DNA from: Aliidiomarina sp. B3213
GTDB taxonomy: Bacteria > Pseudomonadota > Gammaproteobacteria > Enterobacterales > Alteromonadaceae
Length of the DNA stretch: 64,000 bases
NCBI RefSeq assembly: GCF_003290085.1
Contig: NZ_QMKJ01000001.1
Span: forward strand, 682,001-746,000
Reading direction: 5' to 3'
A model generated the notes under the pieces. It made no database searches and had not been told where the DNA came from. It was given only the letters and a program-made list of their open reading frames with translations. Of the stretch, positions 10,238 to 17,899 are shown in pieces. Each line of letters starts with the position of its first letter. Position 1 is the first letter of the stretch. Position numbers and translations under genes: made by a program.

Positions 10238-10759
10238 TTACTGCTCAAAACCATGCTCAATAGTAGCGTCACATTGCGAGACAGGTCTATTCTCATTCGT
10301 TCTATCAACAAGCCAACACTCATCATAAATAGAGCAATAGCAAAGCTCTATAGACAAAGTGGCGTCGACCTCGGCTATACCGCTAGAGGCTAACTCACCA
10401 GAATATTCAATAGCTTTAATAGTTTGCCCAGAAGACATTGTTGTCGTGCTGATATGAGATTGCCTAACATTGGAAGAGAAGGCATCTAAATCCGACCATC
10501 TCTCTATGTATTGTGTGTCAGCTTTTACGATCGCGTATTTAATTATTGCAGGGCCGGTGCCTCGGTTTGAAACGCTATAACTAAATGAGTGCGCACTGAA
10601 GCTTCTGAAAATCTCCAATTTAGGCCAGACAGCGGCTCGCGCATATTGGCGGTCAATAGCTGCGGAGTAGATGGAAATAATAGCAGTAAGAAAACCGATG
10701 AAGAGTGCCGAAAGCGCTATTAGCATTTCAGGATTTTTATACCATTTTGATTTTGTCAC
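10238..10759 (-). CDS. Hypothetical protein with one N-terminal transmembrane helix
   Basis: Not recognised. It starts at GTG 10759, with AAGGA about nine bases upstream, and has 173 residues. One hydrophobic helix (about 12-33) follows a short basic N terminus, so the remaining 140 residues are probably extracytoplasmic or anchored. The soluble part has a beta-type pattern (SFSYSVSNRGTGPAIIKYAIVK) and ends in a cysteine-rich stretch (CYCSIYDECW, then a final Cys), suggesting disulfides. It is the first gene of the minus-strand group running through DUF817 to tpm. Confidence 0.6.
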   Translation of the reverse strand: MTKSKWYKNPEMLIALSALFIGFLTAIISIYSAAIDRQYARAAVWPKLEIFRSFSAHSFSYSVSNRGTGPAIIKYAIVKADTQYIERWSDLDAFSSNVRQSHISTTTMSSGQTIKAIEYSGELASSGIAEVDATLSIELCYCSIYDECWLVDRTNENRPVSQCDATIEHGFEQ

Positions 10760-10919
10760 GAATAAAGTCCTTTAAAATTATTGCCTTAAGATTCTGTCCA
10801 TGAACATACGCCTTGCAGCAGGCTCACTATTCCCGAACGGTTCATACTTTGCAAATCCAAACTTACTATACAATAAACGACCAGGCTCAATTAGAAAATA
10901 AATATAAGGTTATAGGTCG

Positions 10920-10948
10920 TTGCGCGGCCAGTGCCATAGTGCTAAAAT
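10920..10948 (+). promoter_or_regulatory. Predicted sigma70 promoter of rplY
   Basis: TTGCGC (10920-10925), 17 bases, TAAAAT (10943-10948), followed by a GC-rich start region (GCGCCGCCCC) of the kind linked to growth-rate control. It leaves a leader of about 72 bases before rplY. Confidence 0.6.
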
Positions 10949-10974
10949 GCGCCGCCCCTGAAAAAGGGCTTCCT

Positions 10975-11000
10975 GTTGATTTCTGGTCGCGGAAATCAAC
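10975..11000 (+). promoter_or_regulatory. Leader hairpin upstream of rplY
   Basis: A perfect nine-base stem GTTGATTTC / GAAATCAAC encloses an eight-base loop TGGTCGCG, ending 11 bases before the Shine-Dalgarno GGAG. A smaller GCCC/GGGC stem lies just upstream. Autogenous control of rplY by L25 is known in E. coli, and this hairpin may be the equivalent binding site; that link is inference. Confidence 0.5.
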
Positions 11001-11027
11001 ATCATTTTCTTTTGGAGAAGTATTATT

Positions 11028-11693
11028 ATGAGTTCACCAACTTATGAATTTAACGCTGAACTCCGTAGCGATATGGGTAAAGGTGCGAGCCGCCGCCTAC
11101 GTCGCGAGGGTAAAGTTCCAGCGATTTTATACGGCGGAAACAAAGACGCTGTATCTATCACTCTTGATCACGACAAAGTGAACAACGCTGCAGACCACGA
11201 AGGTTTCTACAGCCACATCTTAACTTTGACTATCGACGGCAAGAAGCACCAAGCTATCTTGAAAGACATTCAACGTCACCCGTACAAGCCAAAGCTTACT
11301 CACCTAGACTTCCAACGCGTAAGTGCGAAAGAAGAGCTTCACACAAATATCCCACTTCATTTCTTGAATGAAGAAAGCGTGAAGAAAGCTGGTGGTGTTG
11401 TGGTTCACAACTTGAACGACGTTGAAATCAGCTGTTTACCAAAAGATCTTCCAGAGTATCTAGAAATTGATCTAGACGGCATGGAAATCGGTGACAACGT
11501 ACACTTGACTGATCTTAAACTTCCTAAAGGTGTAACTCTTCTAGAGCTTACCCGTGGTGAAGATCACGACCAAGTAGTCGTAACTATTGCTGCACCTAAA
11601 GTTGAAGCAGAAACTGACGAAGACGCAGATGAGTCTTCAGAAGCTTCTGACGCAGCAAGCGACTCAAGCGCTGACGAAGACAAATCTGAGTAA
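11028..11693 (+). CDS. rplY: 50S ribosomal protein L25 (Ctc form)
   Basis: Binds 5S rRNA in the large subunit. The N-terminal 95 residues are the L25 domain ([24 protein letters not shown], then [12 protein letters not shown]). Residues about 100-190 are the TL5/Ctc C-terminal domain, so this is the two-domain form, not the short 94-residue E. coli one. The last 30 residues are a Ser/Asp/Glu-rich tail. GGAG precedes ATG 11028 at a normal distance. It has its own promoter and leader hairpin and is followed 14 bases later by pth. Confidence 0.96.
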   Translation: MSSPTYEFNAELRSDMGKGASRRLRREGKVPAILYGGNKDAVSITLDHDKVNNAADHEGFYSHILTLTIDGKKHQAILKDIQRHPYKPKLTHLDFQRVSAKEELHTNIPLHFLNEESVKKAGGVVVHNLNDVEISCLPKDLPEYLEIDLDGMEIGDNVHLTDLKLPKGVTLLELTRGEDHDQVVVTIAAPKVEAETDEDADESSEASDAASDSSADEDKSE

Positions 11694-11707
11694 GCGAGTC
11701 GTTTAGG

Positions 11708-12298
11708 ATGTCCAACGACATTCGACTCATCGTGGGCTTGGGTAATCCAGGCCCCGAATATGACAAAACCCGGCACAATGCCGGGTTTTGGTTCATAGAG
11801 TCCTTAGCAAATTACTTTTCTGTTAGTTTAACAGCCGACAGTAAATATAAAGGGCTGGTAGCGCGCCTACCCTCCCCGTACCCTGACGTTCGCCTCTTAA
11901 TGCCACAAACATTTATGAATCGCAGCGGACAGTCTGTGGGTCCTTTAGCGCAATTTTATAAATTAGAGCCTCATCAAATATTGGTCGTTCACGACGAACT
12001 CGACCTTCCTCCTGGCGTTGCTAAATTGAAGCAAGGTGGTGGACATGGTGGCCATAATGGTTTGCGCGACATCATTTCGGTTCTAGGTAACCAAAAAGAT
12101 TTTCATCGTTTACGCATCGGTATAGGTCATCCAGGTCACAAAGACAAAGTGACTGGCTACGTACTAGGCAAGCCACCTGAAGCGGAACGAAATATTATAG
12201 ATGCAATTATTGATGACGCAGTGCGTGTAGTACCTGACTTATTGCAGGGCCGCTTGTTAGAAGCAAAACAATCACTGCACTCGTCACGACATGAATAA
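11708..12298 (+). CDS. pth: Peptidyl-tRNA hydrolase
   Basis: Frees tRNA from peptidyl-tRNAs that drop off the ribosome. The 196 residues carry [20 protein letters not shown], with Asn12 and catalytic His23, then [23 protein letters not shown] (catalytic Asp) and [12 protein letters not shown]. It sits between rplY and ychF, the common gammaproteobacterial order, with a 14-base gap from rplY and 23 to ychF, so one transcript is likely. Confidence 0.97.
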   Translation: MSNDIRLIVGLGNPGPEYDKTRHNAGFWFIESLANYFSVSLTADSKYKGLVARLPSPYPDVRLLMPQTFMNRSGQSVGPLAQFYKLEPHQILVVHDELDLPPGVAKLKQGGGHGGHNGLRDIISVLGNQKDFHRLRIGIGHPGHKDKVTGYVLGKPPEAERNIIDAIIDDAVRVVPDLLQGRLLEAKQSLHSSRHE

Positions 12299-12321
12299 GT
12301 ATTACTGAGAAGGAAAGTGTT

Positions 12322-13413
12322 ATGGGATTTAAATGTGGCATCGTAGGTTTGCCGAATGTAGGTAAATCAACTTTATTCAACGCATTAACACAAGCAGGTA
12401 TTGATGCGGCAAACTTTCCTTTCTGTACGATCGAGCCGAACACCGGCGTAGTAGCGGTTCCAGATACCCGCCTAGACAAGCTTTCAGCTATTGTTAATCC
12501 ACAAAAGGTAATTCCTACAACGATGGAATTTGTGGACATTGCTGGTTTGGTAAAAGGCGCTTCAAAAGGCGAAGGTCTCGGCAACCAGTTCCTCGCTAAT
12601 ATTCGCGAAACAGATGCTATTGGTCACGTTGTACGCTGTTTCGAAGACGAGAATATCGTTCACGTCGCTGGAAAAGTAGATCCGCAAGAAGACATCGACA
12701 CCATTAACACTGAACTTGCGTTAGCCGACTTAGACTCTGTTGAAAAGGCGCTTCACCGTTTAGGTAAAAAAGCAAAAGGTGGAGACAAGCAAGCGAAAGC
12801 AGAAATTGCTGTATTAGAGAAACTACTACCAGCTCTTTCTGAAGGTAATATGGCGCGCTCGGTTGAGTTGTCAGACGACGATCGTAAAACAATTCGCTCA
12901 TATAACCTACTGACCCTTAAGCCAACCATGTATATTTGCAACGTCAGCGAAGATGGTTTTGAAAATAATCCTTACTTGGCAAAAGTAGAAGAAATTGCTG
13001 CTAGCGAAAACGCCATTGTAGTACCAGTTTGTGCTGCAATTGAGTCTGAAATTGCAGAGCTTGAAGACGAAGAGAAAGTAGAGTTCTTGGAAACCATGAA
13101 CCTTGAAGAGCCAGGCCTAAACCGAGTGATTCGCGCAGGTTACGAGCTACTTGATCTACACACATACTTCACTGCTGGACAAAAGGAAGTTCGCGCGTGG
13201 ACTGTGAAGAAAAACTCAACTGCCCCACAAGCTGCAGGACGTATTCACACAGACTTCGAAAAAGGTTTTATTCGTGCTGAGATCGTAGGTTACGACGACT
13301 ACATCAGCAACAACGGTGAGCAAGGCGCTAAAGACGCAGGAAAATGGCGCTTGGAAGGTAAAGAATATATTGTTAAAGACGGCGATGTGATTCACTTCCG
13401 CTTTAACGTTTAA
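12322..13413 (+). CDS. ychF: Redox-regulated ATPase YchF (Obg-like)
   Basis: Ribosome-associated OBG-family P-loop protein that prefers ATP because the G4 motif is altered; the E. coli homologue is linked to the oxidative stress response. The 363 residues have G1 GLPNVGKST (9-17), the switch region [14 protein letters not shown]3 [10 protein letters not shown], a coiled coil at about 130-200, and a C-terminal TGS domain ([20 protein letters not shown] to [15 protein letters not shown]). AAGGAAAG lies before ATG 12322. It ends the rplY-pth-ychF unit and is followed by a strong hairpin. Confidence 0.97.
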   Translation: MGFKCGIVGLPNVGKSTLFNALTQAGIDAANFPFCTIEPNTGVVAVPDTRLDKLSAIVNPQKVIPTTMEFVDIAGLVKGASKGEGLGNQFLANIRETDAIGHVVRCFEDENIVHVAGKVDPQEDIDTINTELALADLDSVEKALHRLGKKAKGGDKQAKAEIAVLEKLLPALSEGNMARSVELSDDDRKTIRSYNLLTLKPTMYICNVSEDGFENNPYLAKVEEIAASENAIVVPVCAAIESEIAELEDEEKVEFLETMNLEEPGLNRVIRAGYELLDLHTYFTAGQKEVRAWTVKKNSTAPQAAGRIHTDFEKGFIRAEIVGYDDYISNNGEQGAKDAGKWRLEGKEYIVKDGDVIHFRFNV

Positions 13414-13432
13414 GCAAAGCGCTTCACCTAAT

Positions 13433-13460
13433 AAAAAAGCCACCTCAGGGTGGCTTTTTT
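13433..13460. terminator. Bidirectional terminator between ychF and the haemoglobin gene
   Basis: A6-GCCACC / GGTGGC-T6 with a short TCAG-type loop, between convergent genes. The symmetric A and T runs let it stop both strands. Confidence 0.93.
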
Positions 13461-13475
13461 ATTGCTTATACCGTT

Positions 13476-13892
13476 TTATTCAACGATTTCATGGTGCATA
13501 GGAGCCAGTAAAGCTAGCAATTGGTTTTGTGTGCCGGTTGGCACATCTAAGTCGTCCATAGCCAACTGCAGGTTCTCCACTAGCGCATTAAAGTCTGAGC
13601 GAGTTACCCCCATTCCACTGTGCGAAGTTTCCATGTCTTCACCAGAGTAGGTACAAGGACCACCACTGAGGTCGCAAATCTGTTCGGTAAGCATTTCATG
13701 CACACGCGACAAATCACTACCTTCAAAATGATGCCTAATACGGCGGTCGTCAGCGATATTAAAAAGCATTTGCTCCACTAACGCAGAAATACCCTGTTGC
13801 TCACCTAACTGTTGATATAAAGACTCGGCTTTAGCGGCAGGTGCACTTAAAGCCAACACAAAAACGAAAATAAAACCGTTCAAATATTTCAT
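13476..13892 (-). CDS. Exported group 1 truncated haemoglobin-like protein
   Basis: The 138-residue protein has a clear signal peptide (hydrophobic 6-20, cleavage near AKA-ES at 22/23), so it acts in the periplasm; most truncated haemoglobins are cytoplasmic. The mature part is the 2-over-2 globin: SLYQQLGEQQGISALVEQ, HFEGSDLSRVHEM, CDLSGGPCTYSGEDM and the proximal haem ligand His91 in ETSHSGMG. Two cysteines (73 and 80) flank the GGP turn. The position normally held by the distal tyrosine (B10) appears to be Leu43 or Phe44. It is the last gene of a four-gene operon, eight bases after the DUF3034 gene. O2 or NO binding or electron transfer is likely, but the ligand is unknown. Confidence 0.85.
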   Translation of the reverse strand: MKYLNGFIFVFVLALSAPAAKAESLYQQLGEQQGISALVEQMLFNIADDRRIRHHFEGSDLSRVHEMLTEQICDLSGGPCTYSGEDMETSHSGMGVTRSDFNALVENLQLAMDDLDVPTGTQNQLLALLAPMHHEIVE

Positions 13893-13900
13893 GAAACCTC

Positions 13901-14749
13901 CTAGAAACTTCCTTGAAGGCTAAGATACAGCCCATCTTGTCCGCTCAAACCAGCAATTTCGCCTAAATCTACATAAGCCCCGGTAAGTGCCAAAGATTTC
14001 GAAGGAAACCATGCTACAAATACCGATGTCCAGTCGCTTTCAGAAGCAAAACTTAAGTTGTCTGGCTTTTGTCGATACTCAGCACCCACAACTAATGACC
14101 TATGAAGAAACACGCCAGCAGAAACTTCTGCAACCCATTGATGGTCGTCTTCTAAATCACCGCCAAATCCCAACAAGCCAATTTCATTAGCTCTTGTTGC
14201 ACGTACCGCTGCATTGGCTAGCCATGTGCGATTAAACGGGCCGTTAAGCCACGCTCTGCTCGCAGCAACATAAACGTCGTAGTCTGAATCTCTTTGCGAA
14301 CCAACAGCTGTAGGTAAAGCGGCTCGCGTGTTCTCTTTATATTGAACTCCTACCGAAACTTGAGGGTAGTTGCCATATATAACGTCACCCAAAACACGGT
14401 ATTTCGCTCCATAAATGGTTTGCTCGAGTTCCCCACCAATTACCTCCGGCAAATCAAACGTTTGCTGTGCCACGGAAAGCTCTATTCTATTACTGTAATT
14501 CACGCTAGCTGCGGTTAGGTCAAGCCTAAAGTCGCTAACATTGGCTTGGCTCATTGCAGCGGTACCGCCCCACTCTCCTTCTTCGGCGTAACTACTGAGT
14601 AAAGCCCAAGGCGTTAAGCCGCCACCTGCTGCGCCCTCAATTGAGGTTACGCCACCAGTTGCTAATAGCTTACCGCCACTGGCGTGTGCACTTGCTATGC
14701 CTGTTGCAAATAAACAAACGCCTAGTGCGCCTAACATGCTCTTTTTCAT
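13901..14749 (-). CDS. DUF3034 family protein, probable outer-membrane beta-barrel
   Basis: The 282-residue protein has a signal peptide ending ASAHA-SGGK. The mature protein opens with GGKLLATGGVTSIEGAAGGGLTPW, the DUF3034 hallmark, and continues with alternating polar/aromatic strands (YAEEGEWGGTA, FRLDLTAASVNYSNRIELSVAQQ, VSVGVQYKENTRA) and a C-terminal Phe, as in outer-membrane barrels. It is coupled by short gaps to the EAL protein upstream and the haemoglobin downstream. No function is established for the family; transport or anchoring for the periplasmic partners is inference. Confidence 0.82.
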   Translation of the reverse strand: MKKSMLGALGVCLFATGIASAHASGGKLLATGGVTSIEGAAGGGLTPWALLSSYAEEGEWGGTAAMSQANVSDFRLDLTAASVNYSNRIELSVAQQTFDLPEVIGGELEQTIYGAKYRVLGDVIYGNYPQVSVGVQYKENTRAALPTAVGSQRDSDYDVYVAASRAWLNGPFNRTWLANAAVRATRANEIGLLGFGGDLEDDHQWVAEVSAGVFLHRSLVVGAEYRQKPDNLSFASESDWTSVFVAWFPSKSLALTGAYVDLGEIAGLSGQDGLYLSLQGSF

Positions 14750-14773
14750 ACTTATCCTCTGTATCCTAAGCGC

Positions 14774-17104
14774 TTACTTTGGTGCTATCTGATCATAGTC
14801 AAACGCTTCTAACCAACTCGTAAAATCTTCACCTTTCATTGGCTTAGCAATATAATAGCCTTGCAAAATATCACAATTAAACTTACCCAACTGCGCCCAA
14901 CCAGACTGTTCTTCTACACCCTCTGCTACTACACGCATATTCAGTCGATGAGCTAAATCGATAGTCGACTGAACTATGGTTTGATCGTCTTGATTGGTGT
15001 CGATCTCCATAACAAAGGCTCGGTCAACTTTAAGCTCATCGGCAGGTAAACTTCTCATCTGGGAAAGTGACGAATACCCTGTACCGTAATCATCAATAGC
15101 CACCCCCATTCCCGCTTGTTTTAATGCATTCAGCCTTTGGATCGACCGTTCAGGGTCAACCATAACTAAGCTTTCAGTAACCTCAAAGGTGAAGTTTTCA
15201 GCTTTAAGCTTGTATTGGTTAACGCAACTCATAATGTGTTCGATCAGTCCTTCGTCGATTAAATCGGCTGCAGAAAGGTTAATTGATATATTCAAATGGT
15301 GGCCTTTCTCTGCCCACTGCGCAACTTGCCGAGCTGCCTCGTGAATAACCCAATAGGAAATGCGAGTGATGTCACCACTCTGTTCTGCTAGCGGAATAAA
15401 CTCAACAGGGCTGACAAAACCTAATTCAGGATGAATCCACCGAATTAAAGCTTCTACGCCATGAATTTTCTTGGACTGAATGTCCAGTTGAGGCTGATAA
15501 GCGAGTGACAGCTGGCCACTTTCGGTAATGTCTCTAAGGGCAGCTGCTACTTGTAACTTACGCATGTGAGGTTCGTCATCACCAAGTTCAAACACCCCAA
15601 TAGACGACTTATTCTCCCGAGCGCGCAGGCGTGCAAATTGAGCTCTACGAAGCAATATATCAATGTCTTCCCCACCTTGTGGGTATTGCACAATTCCAGC
15701 TGAAACCTGCAGGTTGTATGTTACTTGCTCGAGGTCGTAGGGTTGGTTAAAGAAGGCCAACATGTCTCGAATTTGTTCTACCCCTTGGTAATTTTCTTCA
15801 GGAATTAGAACTACGAATTCATCACCGTGTAAGTGCGATGGCCACATCAAATCTTCGCACTGGTTCTTCAGCCGCTCTGCCAAGCGCACTAATAACTGGT
15901 CGCAAATCGTCTGGCCAAACATATCGTTTAACCGGCTGAAGTTATCTAAATTAAGTACGGCAATTACGAATCCATTATTTTTCTGGATATTTTCATCTAT
16001 TTTTTCGTTCAAGAAACGTCGGTTCGGCAAGTCGGTAAGTAAATCATGAAATGATTGGTGAGAGATTCGCGCTTCACGTTCCGAAATCGCTGACTGCATT
16101 TTATTAAAGCTATTGGCTAATTGACCTATTTCATCTTGTTTTGAAACTTCTACACGCTGGTCATAGCGCCCCCCAGCGATACGCTTAGCAACATTCGCCA
16201 ACATTCGGACCGGCTCTACCACCTGATTACCGATCAGCATGGCAAGTAGCGTAGATAACGTAAGCGTAACCAAAGCAATAGCTATAAGATTAGAACGAAG
16301 TGCAGAAAACGGTGCGGCTGCTTCTTTAACCGAAGCAGATATAAGCACACTTAAGTCTTTCTTTTGAATACCCTCTAAAGTTTGCGAACCTTCCAGGGTA
16401 ATCCAGTTACCGCGCAATTCATTTTCTGAGAGGAAATTATGAACTTGTGATTCTGTTGCCACAGCCGCACTAAACCCTGATTCCATAAGCTGTGAAGAAG
16501 AAGAAACAACAATAGGTTCTCTTTCCTCGAAGCGAGCAACAAAGGTAATTTGAGTATTGGTAAGCTGGTACAACTGTGTCGCCAATGAGTCATCAACGAC
16601 AAAGCCAAGCACGACATAACCAATTAAATGAGGCGCTCGAACAGGCACAACCACGAGTTGGTATATCTCCCCTTCAGCCACGATCAGCCCAAAGTCGGTT
16701 TCTCGGTCTGTAGTACTCATAGTCATAAGTGTTTCAGGGGCTGCAATCTCATGAGTTGAGACCACAATTTCTCCGGAAGGAGAGATTAAGGTAATCAGAT
16801 CCGCAGCAACACGCTGACCGTGATTGACCAGTACAGATAGAATCGTATTTTCGTCACCTGTGGCGACGGCTTGGCGAAAACCGAAGTCGTCTGCAAGAAC
16901 AGTAGCTGACTGGTTTAACTGACTTTCTCTAATTTCCAAAAGCTGGGTAAACACACGCTCGGCAACACCAAGTTCACGATCGATGTTACGGTTTACCGTT
17001 GAATTGGTGGTCAATACAATCGCAACGATGACTACAGAGAGCGAAGCAACAACTAAACCACTTATAAAAAGTAAGAGCTTCGCTCGAAAACTAATAGCCG
17101 CCAC
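14774..17104 (-). CDS. Membrane c-di-GMP phosphodiesterase with periplasmic sensor, HAMP, degenerate GGDEF and EAL domains
   Basis: The 776-residue protein starts at GTG 17104, overlapping the end of the cupredoxin gene by 14 bases. TM1 is at 9-31, the periplasmic sensor at 32-270, TM2 at 272-292, HAMP at 292-345, GGDEF at 355-505 and EAL at 520-770. The GGDEF signature reads HGDEF (426-430): the first glycine is lost, so cyclase activity is doubtful, although LTDLPNRR is kept. The EAL residues are all present: E551 in EALIRW, N in SINLSAADL, E in FEVTES, DD in IDDYGTGYSS, K in ELKVDRAF, E in VAEGVEE and the Q of LQGYYIAKP. It is therefore expected to cleave c-di-GMP in response to a periplasmic signal. 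Its neighbours encode the exported cupredoxin, DUF3034 protein and haemoglobin, which suggests that signal is copper, oxygen, NO or redox state. Confidence 0.9.
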   Translation of the reverse strand: MAAISFRAKLLLFISGLVVASLSVVIVAIVLTTNSTVNRNIDRELGVAERVFTQLLEIRESQLNQSATVLADDFGFRQAVATGDENTILSVLVNHGQRVAADLITLISPSGEIVVSTHEIAAPETLMTMSTTDRETDFGLIVAEGEIYQLVVVPVRAPHLIGYVVLGFVVDDSLATQLYQLTNTQITFVARFEEREPIVVSSSSQLMESGFSAAVATESQVHNFLSENELRGNWITLEGSQTLEGIQKKDLSVLISASVKEAAAPFSALRSNLIAIALVTLTLSTLLAMLIGNQVVEPVRMLANVAKRIAGGRYDQRVEVSKQDEIGQLANSFNKMQSAISEREARISHQSFHDLLTDLPNRRFLNEKIDENIQKNNGFVIAVLNLDNFSRLNDMFGQTICDQLLVRLAERLKNQCEDLMWPSHLHGDEFVVLIPEENYQGVEQIRDMLAFFNQPYDLEQVTYNLQVSAGIVQYPQGGEDIDILLRRAQFARLRARENKSSIGVFELGDDEPHMRKLQVAAALRDITESGQLSLAYQPQLDIQSKKIHGVEALIRWIHPELGFVSPVEFIPLAEQSGDITRISYWVIHEAARQVAQWAEKGHHLNISINLSAADLIDEGLIEHIMSCVNQYKLKAENFTFEVTESLVMVDPERSIQRLNALKQAGMGVAIDDYGTGYSSLSQMRSLPADELKVDRAFVMEIDTNQDDQTIVQSTIDLAHRLNMRVVAEGVEEQSGWAQLGKFNCDILQGYYIAKPMKGEDFTSWLEAFDYDQIAPK

Positions 17105-17777
17105 CCGTGCCTCTCCTACGGAATCTGTTCTCTAGCTCAGAGCCTCTGTCTCTTCGAGGCCGTGTCACTGGAATCATATATTCACTCTGTCCATCGGTTT
17201 GTGACCATGATGACAAGTCTACCGCTATAGGTTCAAGTCCTTGGTCAGACATCCAAGGGTGGAACACATACCAATCACCTAACCCGGTCCATTCATCATT
17301 AAATGTTAGTGTCCCGTTTTCATCACTTGTAGCGGTTAAGTCTGAGCCAGAAACTACTATATGTCCGCGCATTTGGTCGTGGATGTTACACCCCACCACA
17401 ACAATACCTTGTGTTGGGAACTCCATATCTTCTGCAGTACCTGCACGATATAGCTCTAATTCAAATGTTTTTGCACTTGAGAAAGAATAAACGTGATGTC
17501 TTACATTATCGCTGTTTGGAAAATTTACAAAGTCGCCATTACGAATCACGATTTGTTGGGGAGCGAACTGGCGATTAACCTGGTCCATAATATGAACCTG
17601 GGGTTCGCGCGACGCACTGTCTGATTCACTTTGGAACTGAACTAAAACAGCGCCCTGCAAAGGCTCGCCTCGCTCGTCCTTAATCAAGACTTCTCCGGCC
17701 TGAGCGGTAGCAGCAATTAGCAAGCAAACAGCACTAAATGCAGTAAAAGCCAGAGTATATTGTTGTCGAAATAGCAT
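17091..17777 (-). CDS. Exported cupredoxin-domain protein (methylamine utilisation protein-like)
   Basis: The 228-residue protein has a signal peptide (cleavage near AQA-GEV, 27/28). Residues about 28-145 are a cupredoxin fold with type-1 copper ligands in view: H94/H95 in NVRHHVYSF, then C130, H133 and M136 in VGCNIHDQM. Residues 145-205 form a beta-rich segment, and the tail is arginine- and glycine-rich (RPRRDRG to RRRGTGGGY). An AGGGGG-type Shine-Dalgarno precedes ATG 17777. It is the first gene of the operon with the EAL protein, DUF3034 and haemoglobin genes and is divergent from fumC. Annotated relatives are often called methylamine utilisation proteins, but no amine dehydrogenase genes are nearby, so that name should not be taken as function. 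Confidence 0.82.
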   Translation of the reverse strand: MLFRQQYTLAFTAFSAVCLLIAATAQAGEVLIKDERGEPLQGAVLVQFQSESDSASREPQVHIMDQVNRQFAPQQIVIRNGDFVNFPNSDNVRHHVYSFSSAKTFELELYRAGTAEDMEFPTQGIVVVGCNIHDQMRGHIVVSGSDLTATSDENGTLTFNDEWTGLGDWYVFHPWMSDQGLEPIAVDLSSWSQTDGQSEYMIPVTRPRRDRGSELENRFRRRGTGGGY

Positions 17778-17826
17778 ACTTTCCCCCTTTTCCTACCTAT
17801 AGTTGCGCTGAATAGAACAAATAGCA

Positions 17827-17841
17827 AACGTAATTTACGTT
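17827..17841. promoter_or_regulatory. Perfect palindrome in the cupredoxin/fumC divergent gap
   Basis: AACGTAA-T-TTACGTT, 7-1-7 with no mismatch, 50 bases from the cupredoxin start and 59 from the fumC start. It looks like a dimeric repressor or activator site. The cognate regulator is not identifiable. Confidence 0.45.
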
Positions 17842-17899
17842 GAAAATTGTAAGAACTGTCACCACCATAGTAAGAGTGAACCCTTAATGGAGAGTACAA

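Noticed and set aside
10813-11031. Plus-strand 72-residue frame upstream of rplY
   Set aside because: It spans the promoter, leader hairpin and Shine-Dalgarno of rplY, has no ribosome site of its own and resembles no protein.
17091-17777. Naming the cupredoxin protein a methylamine dehydrogenase component
   Set aside because: No mau-type dehydrogenase, tryptophylquinone-processing or amicyanin partners are nearby; only the cupredoxin resemblance supports the name.
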